A DNA stretch of 64,000 bases from Paracoccus spongiarum (GCF_030732095.1 NZ_JAVAMQ010000007.1:1-64000), one strand, 5' to 3'; shown: positions 55,734 to 64,000, numbered from the stretch's first letter. A program made the numbers and translations. The notes: generated by a model from the letters alone, not told the origin.

Positions 55734-56305
55734 GGCCGACGGCACGACTGTTCCGGGCGCTGACCCTGGCCGGGCTGGCCTGGGCCGCCTGGGTCATGCT
55801 GGCCCCGCCGCAGCAGGTGGTCAGGCCGCCGATGCGGCCCTCACCCACCGCACCCGGCACGGCCCCGCCGGGCGCGCCGCTGGCCGGTCCGGTCGACCGC
55901 ATTCTCATCGCAAAGTCGGCCCGGCAACTGACCGCATTTCGCGATGGCCGGCCCGTGAAGAGCTATCGCATCGCCCTTGGCTTCGCGCCGGATGGAGACA
56001 AGGCCCGTCAGGGCGACGGACGCACCCCCGAGGGCGTCTTCCGCATCGACCGGCGCAATGACGCCAGCGCCTATCACCTGTCCCTCGGGATCGACTATCC
56101 GCAGCCGCAGGACCGCGCGCGGGCGGCGGCGGCGGGCGTCGATCCGGGCGGCGACATCTTCATCCACGGCCAGCCGAACCAGCGCCCCGCAGGCGAGGTG
56201 CTGCCGGGCGACTGGACGGCCGGCTGCATCGCGATCTCCGATGCCGAGATCCGCGAACTCTTCGCCGCCACCGCCATCGGCACCCAGGTCGAGATCCGCC
56301 CCTGA
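55730..56305 (+). CDS. L,D-transpeptidase (YkuD) domain protein
   Basis: A 191-residue protein with an N-terminal hydrophobic signal/anchor (about 8-26), a Pro/Ala-rich linker (27-52) and a YkuD domain. Residues include SARQLTAFRDGRPVKSYRIALG, GDGRTPEGVFRIDRRN, IFIHGQ and catalytic Cys in TAGCIAI. The usual SHGCIRM motif is altered (Thr-Ala for Ser-His; Ala for Arg), but the His of HGQ and the Cys remain. Likely acts on peptidoglycan or attaches proteins to it. Starts at the ATG overlapping the upstream stop. Confidence 0.85.
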   Translation: MRPTARLFRALTLAGLAWAAWVMLAPPQQVVRPPMRPSPTAPGTAPPGAPLAGPVDRILIAKSARQLTAFRDGRPVKSYRIALGFAPDGDKARQGDGRTPEGVFRIDRRNDASAYHLSLGIDYPQPQDRARAAAAGVDPGGDIFIHGQPNQRPAGEVLPGDWTAGCIAISDAEIRELFAATAIGTQVEIRP

Positions 56306-56410
56306 CGGGGGCCGGGATGCGCAAGTCGCCGCGCCGCGGCCGCGTTGCAATCCGCCCCGCAGGCGATCATATAGGGACCACCCCGCGAACAGCCCCGGAG
56401 CATCCCGCGC

Positions 56411-57370
56411 ATGGTCTATCTGGATTTCGAAAAGCCGCTGGCCGATATCGAGGGAAAGGCCGAAGAACTTCGCGCCATGGCCCGCAAGGCGGAGGACGCC
56501 GTCGATGTCGAGAAAGAGGCCGCGGCGCTGGACCGCAAATCCGCCGACCTGCTGCGCGATCTGTACCGCTCGCTTGACCCCTGGCGCAAGACGCAGGTCG
56601 CCCGGCACCCCGATCGCCCGCATTGCCGCGACTATATCGACGCGCTGTTCAGCGAATACACTCCCCTGGCGGGCGACCGCGCCTTTGGCGACGATCACGC
56701 CGTCATGGGCGGGCTGGCGCGCTTCAACGATGCGCCCTGCGTGGTGATCGGCCATGAAAAGGGCAACGACACCAAGTCGCGCATCCACCACAATTTCGGC
56801 ATGGCCCGGCCCGAGGGCTATCGCAAGGCGATCCGGCTGATGGACATGGCGCATCGCTTTGGCCTGCCGGTCATCACGCTGGTCGACACGCCCGGCGCCT
56901 ATCCCGGCAAGGGTGCCGAGGAACGCGGCCAGTCCGAGGCGATCGCCCGCTGCACCCAGAAATGCCTGGACATCGGGGTGCCGCTGGTCAGCGTGATCAT
57001 CGGCGAGGGCGGGTCGGGCGGCGCGGTGGCCTTCGCGACGGCCAACCGCATCGCGATGCTGGAACACTCGATCTATTCGGTGATCTCGCCCGAGGGCTGC
57101 GCCTCGATCCTGTGGAAGGACGCCGACCGGATGCGCGACGCGGCCGAGGCGCTGCGGCTGACGGCGCAGGACCTGAAGAAGCTGGGCGTCATCGACGGGA
57201 TCATCGCCGAACCCGTCGGCGGCGCGCAGCGCGACCCCGCGGCCGCCATCGCCTCGGTCGGCGCCGAGATCGCCGCGATGCTGGCCGATCTCGCCGACCG
57301 CAAGCCCGCCGACCTGATCCGCGAGCGGCGGCAGAAATTCCTGTCGATGGGCTCGACCTCGCTGGCCTGA
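56411..57370 (+). CDS. accA: Acetyl-CoA carboxylase carboxyltransferase subunit alpha
   Basis: Alpha subunit of the carboxyltransferase that makes malonyl-CoA for fatty-acid synthesis. It has 319 residues, the standard length. Features are [18 protein letters not shown] at the N-terminus (coiled region to about residue 55), [40 protein letters not shown] and [20 protein letters not shown]. Followed by a long GC hairpin. The partner accD is not in the window. Confidence 0.97.
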   Translation: MVYLDFEKPLADIEGKAEELRAMARKAEDAVDVEKEAAALDRKSADLLRDLYRSLDPWRKTQVARHPDRPHCRDYIDALFSEYTPLAGDRAFGDDHAVMGGLARFNDAPCVVIGHEKGNDTKSRIHHNFGMARPEGYRKAIRLMDMAHRFGLPVITLVDTPGAYPGKGAEERGQSEAIARCTQKCLDIGVPLVSVIIGEGGSGGAVAFATANRIAMLEHSIYSVISPEGCASILWKDADRMRDAAEALRLTAQDLKKLGVIDGIIAEPVGGAQRDPAAAIASVGAEIAAMLADLADRKPADLIRERRQKFLSMGSTSLA

Positions 57371-57388
57371 CCCGGCGCAGATTGGATC

Positions 57389-57424
57389 CGGGGACCGTCG
57401 GCGCTGATCCGCCCGGCGGTCCCC
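57389..57424 (+). terminator. Terminator-like hairpin after accA
   Basis: GGGGACCGTCGG pairs with CCGGCGGTCCCC (12 pairs, one T-G wobble) around a 12-nt loop, starting about 18 nt after the accA stop, followed by a weak T-containing stretch (TTGCGTTG). Confidence 0.5.
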
Positions 57425-57495
57425 TTGCGTTGCGCGTGGCTGCGTCACGTATCCTCAGGGCGGGACGGCGCCGACCGCACGCAGGTCCGTTTATT

Positions 57496-57510
57496 GTTAT
57501 TGACTATAAC
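57496..57510 (+). promoter_or_regulatory. Operator-like palindrome upstream of the MarR gene
   Basis: GTTAT-TGACT-ATAAC is a perfect 5-bp-arm inverted repeat in an AT-rich island, overlapping a -35-like TTGACT (57500-57505). A MarR dimer bound here would block the promoter, a common autoregulatory layout. The -10 (about 57523) is poor. Confidence 0.5.
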
Positions 57511-57546
57511 CATTATTCATCATACCCATCTTGGCAGGAGGAACGC

Positions 57547-58023
57547 ATGGCGCAACCTGACGAATCGCCCGACGACCGGACCGGCCCCATCGTTGAGGAT
57601 CTCGTGCTCGGCTCGCTGATCGGATACCGGCTGAAGCGCGCCTACATGCGCATCCAGCCCGAGGCTCAGCGGGTTCTGGCCGAGGACGACCTGCGCGTGG
57701 TCAGCTTTTCCTGCCTGTCGATCATCGCCGACAATCCCGGCATCGTGCAGGCCGAACTGGCCCAGGCCCTGCAGATGGAGCGGTCCAACCTTGTCGTCAT
57801 CATCGACGAGCTGGAGGACCGCGGCCTCATCACCCGCACCAAGGTGCCCACCGACCGCCGGCGCTATGCGCTTGGGGTCACGCTGCGCGGGCACCATCTG
57901 CGCGACCGCGCGGCACAGAACATCCGCGAGGCCGAGGATGCTGTCTTCGGCCGGCTGGACGAGGACGACCGCGCCACCCTGATCGCGGCGCTGCTGCGGC
58001 TGGAGGGCCGCGCCACAGCCTGA
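57547..58023 (+). CDS. MarR-family regulator of the aromatic-acid operon
   Basis: A 158-residue MarR protein: dimerisation helices at both ends and a winged helix at about 55-115 (NPGIVQAELAQALQMERSNL, then VVIIDELEDRGLITRTKV, then PTDRRRYALGVT). FerR/HcaR/CouR-type MarR proteins repress hydroxycinnamate genes and respond to the CoA thioester; the ligase gene downstream makes this a reasonable model. GGCAGGAGG precedes the ATG. Gene order MarR-TRAP-SDR-crotonase-ligase is collinear. Confidence 0.87.
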   Translation: MAQPDESPDDRTGPIVEDLVLGSLIGYRLKRAYMRIQPEAQRVLAEDDLRVVSFSCLSIIADNPGIVQAELAQALQMERSNLVVIIDELEDRGLITRTKVPTDRRRYALGVTLRGHHLRDRAAQNIREAEDAVFGRLDEDDRATLIAALLRLEGRATA

Positions 58024-58088
58024 CGGAAGACCCGCGCGCCGGCAGAGGAGGCCGGCCGCGACAAAGAGCCATCCAAGGGAGGAACCCC

Positions 58089-59192
58089 ATGAAAACGCGT
58101 ATTCTCGCGACGGCCGTCGCATGCTCGATGGCCACCCTGGCCGCAACAGCCTCGGCCGACACCATCCGTGCAACCAGCGGCTTCGGCCCCAACCACGCCA
58201 TCGCCCGCGACGTCTATCCGACGATGTTCGCCAAGCTAGAGGAACTGACCGAGGGCCGCTGGACCGGACAGGATACCCCCTCGGGGCTGGTCGCGCCGAA
58301 CGAGATGTCCACCGGCCTGCGCGATGGAATCACCGAATTCGGCCCGCTGCTGATGCCCTATTTCGTGGCCGAGTATCCCGAAAGCGGGGTCGTGACCGAA
58401 CTGTCGATGCTGGGCTCGAATCCCGGGGTGGTCTCGTCGGCCGTCACCGAATACATCGCCACCTGCGAGCCCTGCCTGGCCGAGTTCGCGCGGAATGGCC
58501 AGGTCTATCTGGGCTCGGACGCAACGCCGCTTTATCAGCTTCTGTCCACGAAGGCGGTGCGCAGCGCGGCCGAGATGCGCGGCATGAAGGTGCGCAGCGG
58601 CTCGCCCTTCTACGCGGCCTTCATCGAAAGCCTTGGGGGGGTGGCCGTGCAGATGCAGTCCAGTGAACTGTTCGAATCCCTCAGCCAGGGCGTGATCGAC
58701 GCGACCATCAGCTCGCCCCACGAGATCATCTCGAACCGGCTGGGGGACGTCATCGGATACGTGACCGAGATCGACCAGGGCCTGTTCAATGGCGCCGCCA
58801 CCGGCACCGCCAGCCAACTGCTGTGGGACCGGATGGACGCCACTGACCGCCACGCGCTGGCGACTGCCGCGCAATACGGCATCGCCGCGGGCCTTGCCGG
58901 CTTCGACGCGCAGATCGACGAGGTCCGGGCCGAGAAGCTGGTGGAATTCATCGAGCCCGACGAAAGCCTGATCGCCGCGCGCGACGCGTTCAATGCCGAT
59001 CGGCTGGCCGCCGCTGCCAGCATCCTGCAGGATCGGGGCGTCGCGGACGCGCAGGCCAAGATCGACCGCTACGCCGCGCTGGTCGAGAAATGGGAAGGGC
59101 TGGTGACGCCCGGGATGACGGCCGAGGACCTCGGCGCGCTGCGCGAGCGCGAGATCTGGTCGCAGGTCGATTTCGCGGCCTACGGCCAGTAA
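58089..59192 (+). CDS. TRAP substrate-binding protein (DctP type), aromatic-acid operon
   Basis: A 367-residue periplasmic protein with a Sec signal peptide (about 1-23, ending TASA). The mature part follows the DctP pattern (SSELFESLSQGVIDATISSP, MRGMKVRSG with the carboxylate-binding Arg) but is longer than usual and has a CEPC pair (near residue 125) that could form a disulfide. The ligand may be an aromatic or hydroxycinnamic acid, inferred from the operon. AAGGGAGG precedes the ATG. Confidence 0.88.
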   Translation: MKTRILATAVACSMATLAATASADTIRATSGFGPNHAIARDVYPTMFAKLEELTEGRWTGQDTPSGLVAPNEMSTGLRDGITEFGPLLMPYFVAEYPESGVVTELSMLGSNPGVVSSAVTEYIATCEPCLAEFARNGQVYLGSDATPLYQLLSTKAVRSAAEMRGMKVRSGSPFYAAFIESLGGVAVQMQSSELFESLSQGVIDATISSPHEIISNRLGDVIGYVTEIDQGLFNGAATGTASQLLWDRMDATDRHALATAAQYGIAAGLAGFDAQIDEVRAEKLVEFIEPDESLIAARDAFNADRLAAAASILQDRGVADAQAKIDRYAALVEKWEGLVTPGMTAEDLGALREREIWSQVDFAAYGQ

Positions 59193-59199
59193 GTCCCCC

Positions 59200-59226
59200 G
59201 GCGCGCGCCGGACCGCGGCGCGCGCC
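59200..59226 (+). repeat. 10-bp perfect hairpin after the second TRAP binding-protein gene
   Basis: GGCGCGCGCC (59200-59209) is repeated at 59217-59226; the unit is self-complementary, so the copies form a perfect 10-bp stem with a 7-nt loop. It begins 8 nt after the stop codon and lies before the DctQ-type gene, as in the uronate operon. Confidence 0.65.
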
Positions 59227-59257
59227 CAGCCTTGCCCCCCAACCCCCGGAGGATCGG

Positions 59258-59797
59258 ATGCTGAAACCGGTCGAGGCCGCGATTGCGCGGTCCAGCATGG
59301 TCATCGGCGGCCTCGTGCTGCTGGCCATGATGCTGCAAGTCGTGGTGGACGTCTTCATGCGCGCCCTGATCGGCGCGGGCTTTCCGGCCACGCCCGATCT
59401 TGTCGGCAAGTACTACATGGTCGCCGTCAGCGTGCTGCCGCTGGCCCTGACCGAGGTGAAGCGACGCCATATCGAGGCGACGATCTTCACCCAGGGCCTG
59501 TCCGGTCGGGCGCTGGCTGCGGTGCATCTGTTCGGCTTTGCGGTGTTCGGCGGCGTGCTGGCGGTGCTTCTGCAAGGCTCTGCGGGCGAGGCGATGCGGC
59601 AGACGGCGCGCGGCGCCTATATCGAGGCCGGCACCATCCGCTTTGTCACCTGGCCCAGCTACTGGATCCTGCCCGTGTCGTTCGGGCTGGCGCTGTTGGT
59701 GATTGCCATCCGCATCCTCGAGGTGCTGACCGGCCGCTTCACTGACGGCCACCATGACCCGCTGGATCAGCTTCAGGCCCTCGAGGAGGACGCGTGA
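59258..59797 (+). CDS. TRAP transporter small permease (DctQ type), aromatic-acid operon
   Basis: A 179-residue membrane protein with four hydrophobic segments (about 13-35, 50-66, 87-108, 129-150) and the conserved VDVFMRALIG region. CGGAGG precedes the ATG at 59258. Its TGA overlaps the next gene's ATG (TGATG), so the two membrane subunits are translationally coupled. Confidence 0.9.
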   Translation: MLKPVEAAIARSSMVIGGLVLLAMMLQVVVDVFMRALIGAGFPATPDLVGKYYMVAVSVLPLALTEVKRRHIEATIFTQGLSGRALAAVHLFGFAVFGGVLAVLLQGSAGEAMRQTARGAYIEAGTIRFVTWPSYWILPVSFGLALLVIAIRILEVLTGRFTDGHHDPLDQLQALEEDA

Positions 59798-61077
59798 TGG
59801 AACCCGTCACCATCGGCATTCTGGCCCTGGTCGCGCTGCTGGCGCTGATCGCCGCCCGCGTGCCCATCGCCGCCGCACTGATCGCCGTGTCATTCCTTGG
59901 CATCTGGGCGGTCGCGGGGCTGCGCCCGGCGCTGTCGATGCTGTCCACGATCCCCTATACCACCTCGGCCAGCTGGACCCTGTCGTCGATCCCGATGTTC
60001 CTGCTGATGGGCTATGTCGCCTATCATTCCGGGCTGACCCGCGGGCTGTTCGAGGCGGCGCGGGTCTGGTGGGGCTGGATGCCGGGCGGGCTGGCCATCG
60101 CCTCGCTGGCCGGGGCCTCGGGCTTCGCGGCGGTGTCGGGCTCGTCGGTGGCCTGTTCGGCCGCGATCGGGCGCATCGCGGTGCCGGAAATGGCCCGGCA
60201 GGGCTATGACCTGCGCATCGCCACCGGCTCGGTCGCGGCGGGCGGCACCATCGGCGCGCTGATCCCGCCCTCGATCATCCTGATCCTCTACGGCATCCAG
60301 GCCGAGACCTCGATCAACCAGCTGTTCCTGGGCGGGCTGTTCGTGGGCCTTGCCTCGCTGGCCTTCTATGTCGCCGCCGTGCTGGTGGTCTGGTGGCGCG
60401 ATCCGTCGCGGCTGCCACGGGCCGAGGCCTACACGATGGGCGACCGCTGGCGGAAGACGGCGCAGATCTGGCCGGTGCTGCTGCTGATCGGGGCGGTGTT
60501 CGGGGGCCTTTTCTCGGGCTTCTTCACCGCCACCGAGGCCGGCGCCTTCGGCAGCTTCGTGGCGCTGCTGATCGGGCTGGGCCGCCGCTCGCTCAGCTGG
60601 GTGGGCTTCAAGGAAAGCCTTGTCGATACGCTGCTGTCCTCGGGCTCGCTGTTCATCATCGCCATCGGCGCCAACCTGTTCACGCGGCTGGTCGCGATGT
60701 CGGGGCTGTCGATGCAGATGGGCGCCTTCGTCGAGGGGCTGGGGCTGGGCACCTTCGCGCTGCTGCTGGCGATCATCGTGATCTACCTCATCCTGGGGAT
60801 GTTCCTCGAACCGATCGGCGCCCTGCTGCTGACCCTGCCGCTGTTCCTGCCGATCCTCGCGCAGCACGGCGTGGACAAGCTGTGGTTCGGCCTTCTGGTC
60901 GCCAAGCTGCTGGAAATCGGGATGATCACCCCGCCGGTCGGGCTGAACGTCTTCGTCATCCATTCGGTCGCGCGGGACTATGTGCGGCTGGAACAGGTCT
61001 TTGCCGGGATCGTGCCGTTCATCCTGGCCGACCTGGCCCTGGTCGCGGGCCTCGTGGCGCTGCGCGGCTTCATCTGA
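59797..61077 (+). CDS. TRAP transporter large permease (DctM type), aromatic-acid operon
   Basis: A 426-residue membrane protein with about 12 hydrophobic segments and family signatures SGFAAVSGSSVACSAAIGR, GTIGALIPPSIILILYG and MITPPVGLNVFVIHS. ATG 59797 is favoured over GTG 59794 by spacing from GAGGAGG. The SDR gene follows after 15 nt. Confidence 0.93.
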   Translation: MEPVTIGILALVALLALIAARVPIAAALIAVSFLGIWAVAGLRPALSMLSTIPYTTSASWTLSSIPMFLLMGYVAYHSGLTRGLFEAARVWWGWMPGGLAIASLAGASGFAAVSGSSVACSAAIGRIAVPEMARQGYDLRIATGSVAAGGTIGALIPPSIILILYGIQAETSINQLFLGGLFVGLASLAFYVAAVLVVWWRDPSRLPRAEAYTMGDRWRKTAQIWPVLLLIGAVFGGLFSGFFTATEAGAFGSFVALLIGLGRRSLSWVGFKESLVDTLLSSGSLFIIAIGANLFTRLVAMSGLSMQMGAFVEGLGLGTFALLLAIIVIYLILGMFLEPIGALLLTLPLFLPILAQHGVDKLWFGLLVAKLLEIGMITPPVGLNVFVIHSVARDYVRLEQVFAGIVPFILADLALVAGLVALRGFI

Positions 61078-61092
61078 GCGAAAGGAACTGCG

Positions 61093-61857
61093 ATGCAGAT
61101 CGACGGACAGATCGCGCTTGTCACCGGCGCCGGCAGCGGGCTGGGCGAGGCCACCGCAAGACGGCTGGCCGCGCAGGGCGCACGGGTCGCGGTCATGGAC
61201 CTGACCGAGGCCGCGGCCCGCCGCGTGGCGGATGATATCGGCGGGCTCGCGATTGCCGCCGATGTCGCGGACCCGGCCGCCGTTGGGGCGGGTTTCGTCC
61301 GCGTCTCGGCCGACCTGGGCACGCCCCGGATCGTGGTCAACTGCGCCGGCATCGGCAGCGCCGCCCGCATCCTGCCCCGCGACGGCGGCCTGTCGCTGGA
61401 ACTGTTCGAGCGGACGTTGCGCGTCAACCTCTATGGCAGCTATGTCGTCCTCAGCCACGCCGCCCGCGCCATGGCCGAGGCCGCGCCGCTGGACGCGGAC
61501 GGCGCGCGCGGGGTGATCGTCAACACCGCCTCGGTCGCCTGGCAGGACGGCCAGATCGGCCAGGCGGCCTATGCCGCATCCAAGGGCGGCATCGCCTCGC
61601 TGACCCTGCCCGCGGCCCGCGAGCTTGCCCGGTGGGGAATCCGCGTGATGACCATCGCCCCCGGCCTTTTCGAAACCGCCATGAGCGCGGGCCTGCCCGC
61701 CGAGGCCCGCGCCGCGCTGGAGGCCGGGCTGCCTTTTCCCGCCCGCATGGGCAAGCCCGAAGAATACGCGATGCTCGTGCAGGCCATCGTCGAGAACCCG
61801 CTGCTGAATGGCGAGGTGATCCGGCTCGACAGCGCCGTGCGCCTGCAACCCAAATGA
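61093..61857 (+). CDS. Short-chain dehydrogenase, 3-hydroxyacyl-CoA dehydrogenase type II-like
   Basis: A 254-residue SDR with TGAGSGLG (11-18), catalytic Ser147 and Tyr160-x-x-x-Lys164. The C-terminal IAPGLFETAMSAGLP and PFPARMGKPEEYAMLV segments are typical of HSD17B10-like 3-hydroxyacyl-CoA dehydrogenases. In this operon it could oxidise the hydrated side-chain CoA intermediate in a beta-oxidation-like route. AAGGAACTGCG precedes the ATG. Confidence 0.82.
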   Translation: MQIDGQIALVTGAGSGLGEATARRLAAQGARVAVMDLTEAAARRVADDIGGLAIAADVADPAAVGAGFVRVSADLGTPRIVVNCAGIGSAARILPRDGGLSLELFERTLRVNLYGSYVVLSHAARAMAEAAPLDADGARGVIVNTASVAWQDGQIGQAAYAASKGGIASLTLPAARELARWGIRVMTIAPGLFETAMSAGLPAEARAALEAGLPFPARMGKPEEYAMLVQAIVENPLLNGEVIRLDSAVRLQPK

Positions 61858-61877
61858 CCCTGCTCAAGGAGGACGCC

Positions 61878-62651
61878 ATGTCCGATCACGCCACCTACCT
61901 GACAACCGAACCGGACGGCCAGGTCGCCACCATCACCCTGGTCCGCACCGCCAAGCGCAACGCGATGAGCGACGGGTTGATCGCCGCGATCGAACACGCC
62001 TATGCAACCCTGCCCGCCGAAGTGCGGGTGGTCATCCTGACCGGCTCGGGCGGGCATTTCTGTTCCGGCCTCGACCTGTCCGAACATGTGAACCGCAGCG
62101 CCGAAGAGGGCGTGCATCACTCGCGCAACTGGCACCGGGTGATGGAGATGATCCAGTTCGGCGGTCGCGTGACGATCTCGGCAATGGCCGGGGCAGTGAT
62201 CGGCGGCGGCCTCGAGATGGCCGCGGCGACGCATGTGCGCATCGCCGAGCCCTCGGTGATCTTCCAGCTGCCCGAGGGGCGGCGCGGGATCTTCGTCGGC
62301 GGCGGCGCCTCGGTCCGGGTGGGCCGCATCATCGGGCCGGACCGGATGGTGGAAATGATGCTGACGGGACGGAAATACGGCGCCGAGGATGGCCTGCGAC
62401 TGGGGCTGACCCATTACAGCGTCGCGGAGGGGGAGGCGCTGCCGCTGGCCCGCAAGCTGGCCGCCGAGATCGCCGGGAACGCGCCGATGTCGAACTATTT
62501 CATGGTGCAGGCGCTGGCCCGGATCAACGACATGTCGCGCGCCGACGGGCTGTTCACCGAAAGCCTCTGCGCGGCGCTGGTCCAGACCACGCCCGACGCC
62601 GAGGAAGGGCTGCGCGCCTTTCTGGAAAAGCGCCCGCCGGTTTTCCGCTGA
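61878..62651 (+). CDS. Crotonase-family enoyl-CoA hydratase
   Basis: A 257-residue crotonase with FCSGLDLSEH (oxyanion region 1), GAVIGGGLEMAAATHVRIAE (region 2) and LPEGRRGIFVGGGASVRVGR. The glutamate of PEGRRG lies where many hydratases have a catalytic acid. It likely hydrates the ligase product. AAGGAGG at 61866-61872 supports ATG 61878; an ATG at 61854 overlapping the SDR stop is in frame but lacks a ribosome-binding site. Whether it also performs the retro-aldol cleavage of feruloyl-CoA hydratase/lyase cannot be told. Confidence 0.83.
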   Translation: MSDHATYLTTEPDGQVATITLVRTAKRNAMSDGLIAAIEHAYATLPAEVRVVILTGSGGHFCSGLDLSEHVNRSAEEGVHHSRNWHRVMEMIQFGGRVTISAMAGAVIGGGLEMAAATHVRIAEPSVIFQLPEGRRGIFVGGGASVRVGRIIGPDRMVEMMLTGRKYGAEDGLRLGLTHYSVAEGEALPLARKLAAEIAGNAPMSNYFMVQALARINDMSRADGLFTESLCAALVQTTPDAEEGLRAFLEKRPPVFR

Positions 62652-62672
62652 CAGCGCGAAAGGGAGGAGAGA

Positions 62673-64000
62673 ATGACCGACATACCGCCCCTGACCGCGG
62701 ACAACACCGCCGAACGCGCCGCCTGGGCACGCGGCCGCACCGTCACCCCCTGGGTGCCGCATGACACGATCCGCGAGGACCGCCCGGACGGCACCATCCT
62801 GCTGCGCGCGGCGCAGAAGATGGACCCGGTGGCGCCCAATACCGGGCACTGGCTGCACCGCTGGGCCGAGGCCGCGCCCGATCGCGTGGCCCTGTCCGAA
62901 CGCGCAGGTCCGGCGACGGACAGCGGGCCGTGGCGCGATGTCACCTATCGCGACCTGCTGGCGCAGGTCCGTGCCGTGGCCTCGGCGCTGCTGGCGCGGG
63001 GCATGGGCGCGGGCGACTGCATCGCGATCCTGTCGGGCAACGGCATCGACCATCTGGTCCTGTCGCTGGCCGCGCAATATGTCGGCGTCCCGGTGGTGCC
63101 CCTGGCAGAGCAGTATTCCCTGATCGATGAGGCGCATGGCCGGCTGGTCTTCGTCCTCGACAAGGTCCGCCCGCGGCTGGCCTTCGTGGATGACGCGGAA
63201 CGTTACGCCGGCGCGCTGCGTCTGCCGCAACTGGCCGAGGTCGAGATCGTCGCGGCCCGTCCCGAGGGCGCGCCGCGGGCCGTCACGGCCTTTGCCGACC
63301 TGCTGGCCGCGCCCGACCATCCCGGTCTGGAAACGGCCCATGCCGGTGTCGGCCCCGACACGCTGGCCAAGATCCTGTTCACCTCGGGCTCGTCCAGCGA
63401 GCCCAAGGGAGTGCTGACCACCCACGGCATGATGTGCGCCAACCAGGCCCAGATGGCCCCGGTGATGCCCTATCTGCGCACGCATCCGCCCCGCGTCACC
63501 GACTGGCTGCCCTGGAACCACGTCTTCGGCGGCAGCCACAACGTCAACATGATGCTGGCGAATGGCGGCACGCTGACGATCGACCAGGGCAAGCCGACCG
63601 CGCGCGGCTTTGCCACCACGCTGGCCAACCGCCGCGACCATCCCGGCACGCTGGCCTTCAACGTGCCGGTGGGCTTCGCGATGCTGACCGACGCCGCCGA
63701 GGCCGACGCCGAGACGCGGGCACGGCTGTTTCGCGATCTGGACCTGATCTTCTATGCCGGAGCCTCGCTGCCGCAAGAGGTCTGGCTGCGGCTGGAGCGA
63801 TTCTGCATCGAGGAGCGCGGCGGCCTGCCCATGATGGCCTCGAGCTGGGGGCTGACCGAGACGGCCCCGGCCTGCGTGATGGTCCATGAACCCATCGGCC
63901 GCTCAGGGGTGATCGGCGTTCCGCTGCCCGGCGTCGAGGTCAAGCTGATCCCCGATGACGAGATGCGCTGCGAGATCCGCGTGAGGGGGCCGAACGTCAC
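62673..64000 (+). CDS. Feruloyl-CoA synthase-like acyl-CoA ligase (3' end outside window)
   Basis: An AMP-forming ligase, 442 codons present, running off the right edge. It has the phosphate-binding motif LFTSGSSSEPKGVLTTHG beginning near residue 234, WLPWNHVFGGSHNVNMML, and ASSWGLTETAPACVMVH. The N-terminal layout (HWLHRWAEAAPDRVALSER, AILSGNGIDHLVLSLAAQY) matches feruloyl-CoA synthase-type ligases. It would activate a hydroxycinnamate or related acid imported by the TRAP system. GGGAGGAG precedes the ATG. Confidence 0.8.
   Translation, partial: MTDIPPLTADNTAERAAWARGRTVTPWVPHDTIREDRPDGTILLRAAQKMDPVAPNTGHWLHRWAEAAPDRVALSERAGPATDSGPWRDVTYRDLLAQVRAVASALLARGMGAGDCIAILSGNGIDHLVLSLAAQYVGVPVVPLAEQYSLIDEAHGRLVFVLDKVRPRLAFVDDAERYAGALRLPQLAEVEIVAARPEGAPRAVTAFADLLAAPDHPGLETAHAGVGPDTLAKILFTSGSSSEPKGVLTTHGMMCANQAQMAPVMPYLRTHPPRVTDWLPWNHVFGGSHNVNMMLANGGTLTIDQGKPTARGFATTLANRRDHPGTLAFNVPVGFAMLTDAAEADAETRARLFRDLDLIFYAGASLPQEVWLRLERFCIEERGGLPMMASSWGLTETAPACVMVHEPIGRSGVIGVPLPGVEVKLIPDDEMRCEIRVRGPNV

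Noticed and set aside
55730..56305. Inactivated L,D-transpeptidase because SHGCIRM is altered
   Set aside because: The catalytic Cys and the HG histidine are retained; variation around them occurs in this family, so inactivity is not supported.
1..64000. tRNA, rRNA, CRISPR array, insertion sequence, prophage or toxin-antitoxin genes
   Set aside because: No conserved RNA gene sequence, regularly spaced repeats, transposase or phage motifs, or paired small toxin/antitoxin frames were recognised by eye. A tRNAscan, Rfam and IS database search would be decisive.

Overview
The window looks like a chromosomal segment of a GC-rich alphaproteobacterium of the Rhodobacterales, with a Paracoccus/Rhodobacter-like gene content. 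Supporting points are strong G/C third-position bias, many ATGA/GTGA stop-start overlaps, the block secA / parvulin-argJ-mutT, an Lrp-type regulator divergent from a type B PutA, the opgG-opgH-opgC osmoregulated periplasmic glucan locus, lysC next to ptsP, and a class I PHA synthase. I see no rRNA, tRNA, CRISPR array, insertion sequence, phage gene or integration scar. Lineage is inferred from protein character and gene order only.

Layout. 1-2.0 kb: rplM-rpsI (minus) with promoter and terminators, and a PaaI-type thioesterase. 2.0-6.8 kb: an ECHDC3-like crotonase and the proline-catabolism pair putR/putA. 6.9-12.3 kb: waaA (Kdo transferase), a DUF1178 protein, lysC and ptsP (nitrogen-PTS enzyme I). 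12.4-17.3 kb: opgGHC. 17.4-20.9 kb: nadABC (de novo NAD synthesis). 20.9-23.5 kb: bluB (minus) and phaC (plus). 23.5-30.9 kb: a lactate operon dld-lldP-lutA-lutB-lutC (minus) with a divergent FadR-type regulator. 30.9-40.8 kb: a nine-gene uronate operon read leftward as uxaC-TRAP(P,Q,M)-kdgF-kduI-kduD-uxuB-uxaA, with a divergent GntR regulator. 41.0-46.1 kb: a probable tartrate module of ttuC and ttuD (minus), a LysR regulator and an SLC13-type permease. 46.2-51.9 kb: a 42-codon small ORF, mutT, argJ and a parvulin (minus), then secA (plus). 52.0-54.5 kb: fmt preceded by three tandem peptide-deformylase genes, the last of which has lost catalytic residues. 54.5-57.4 kb: a PatB/MalY-type C-S lyase, an L,D-transpeptidase and accA. 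57.5-64.0 kb: a MarR regulator, a second TRAP transporter, an SDR, a crotonase and a feruloyl-CoA-synthase-like ligase that runs off the right edge, probably a hydroxycinnamate or related aromatic-acid operon.

How it works together. Most accessory content is four substrate-specific catabolic operons (lactate, uronates, tartrate, aromatic acids), each with its own regulator beside it, three of them divergent, and an uptake system. The products feed pyruvate, glycerate, keto-deoxygluconate or acyl-CoA metabolism. The most distinctive signals are regulatory or paralogue-level rather than a wholly new system: a 25-bp promoter/operator element present twice in inverted orientation around the LysR gene; very stable intercistronic hairpins after both TRAP binding-protein genes and after dld; a palindromic operator between the lactate genes and their regulator; a deformylase paralogue with a degenerate active site; and an unannotated 42-residue protein with an excellent ribosome-binding site.
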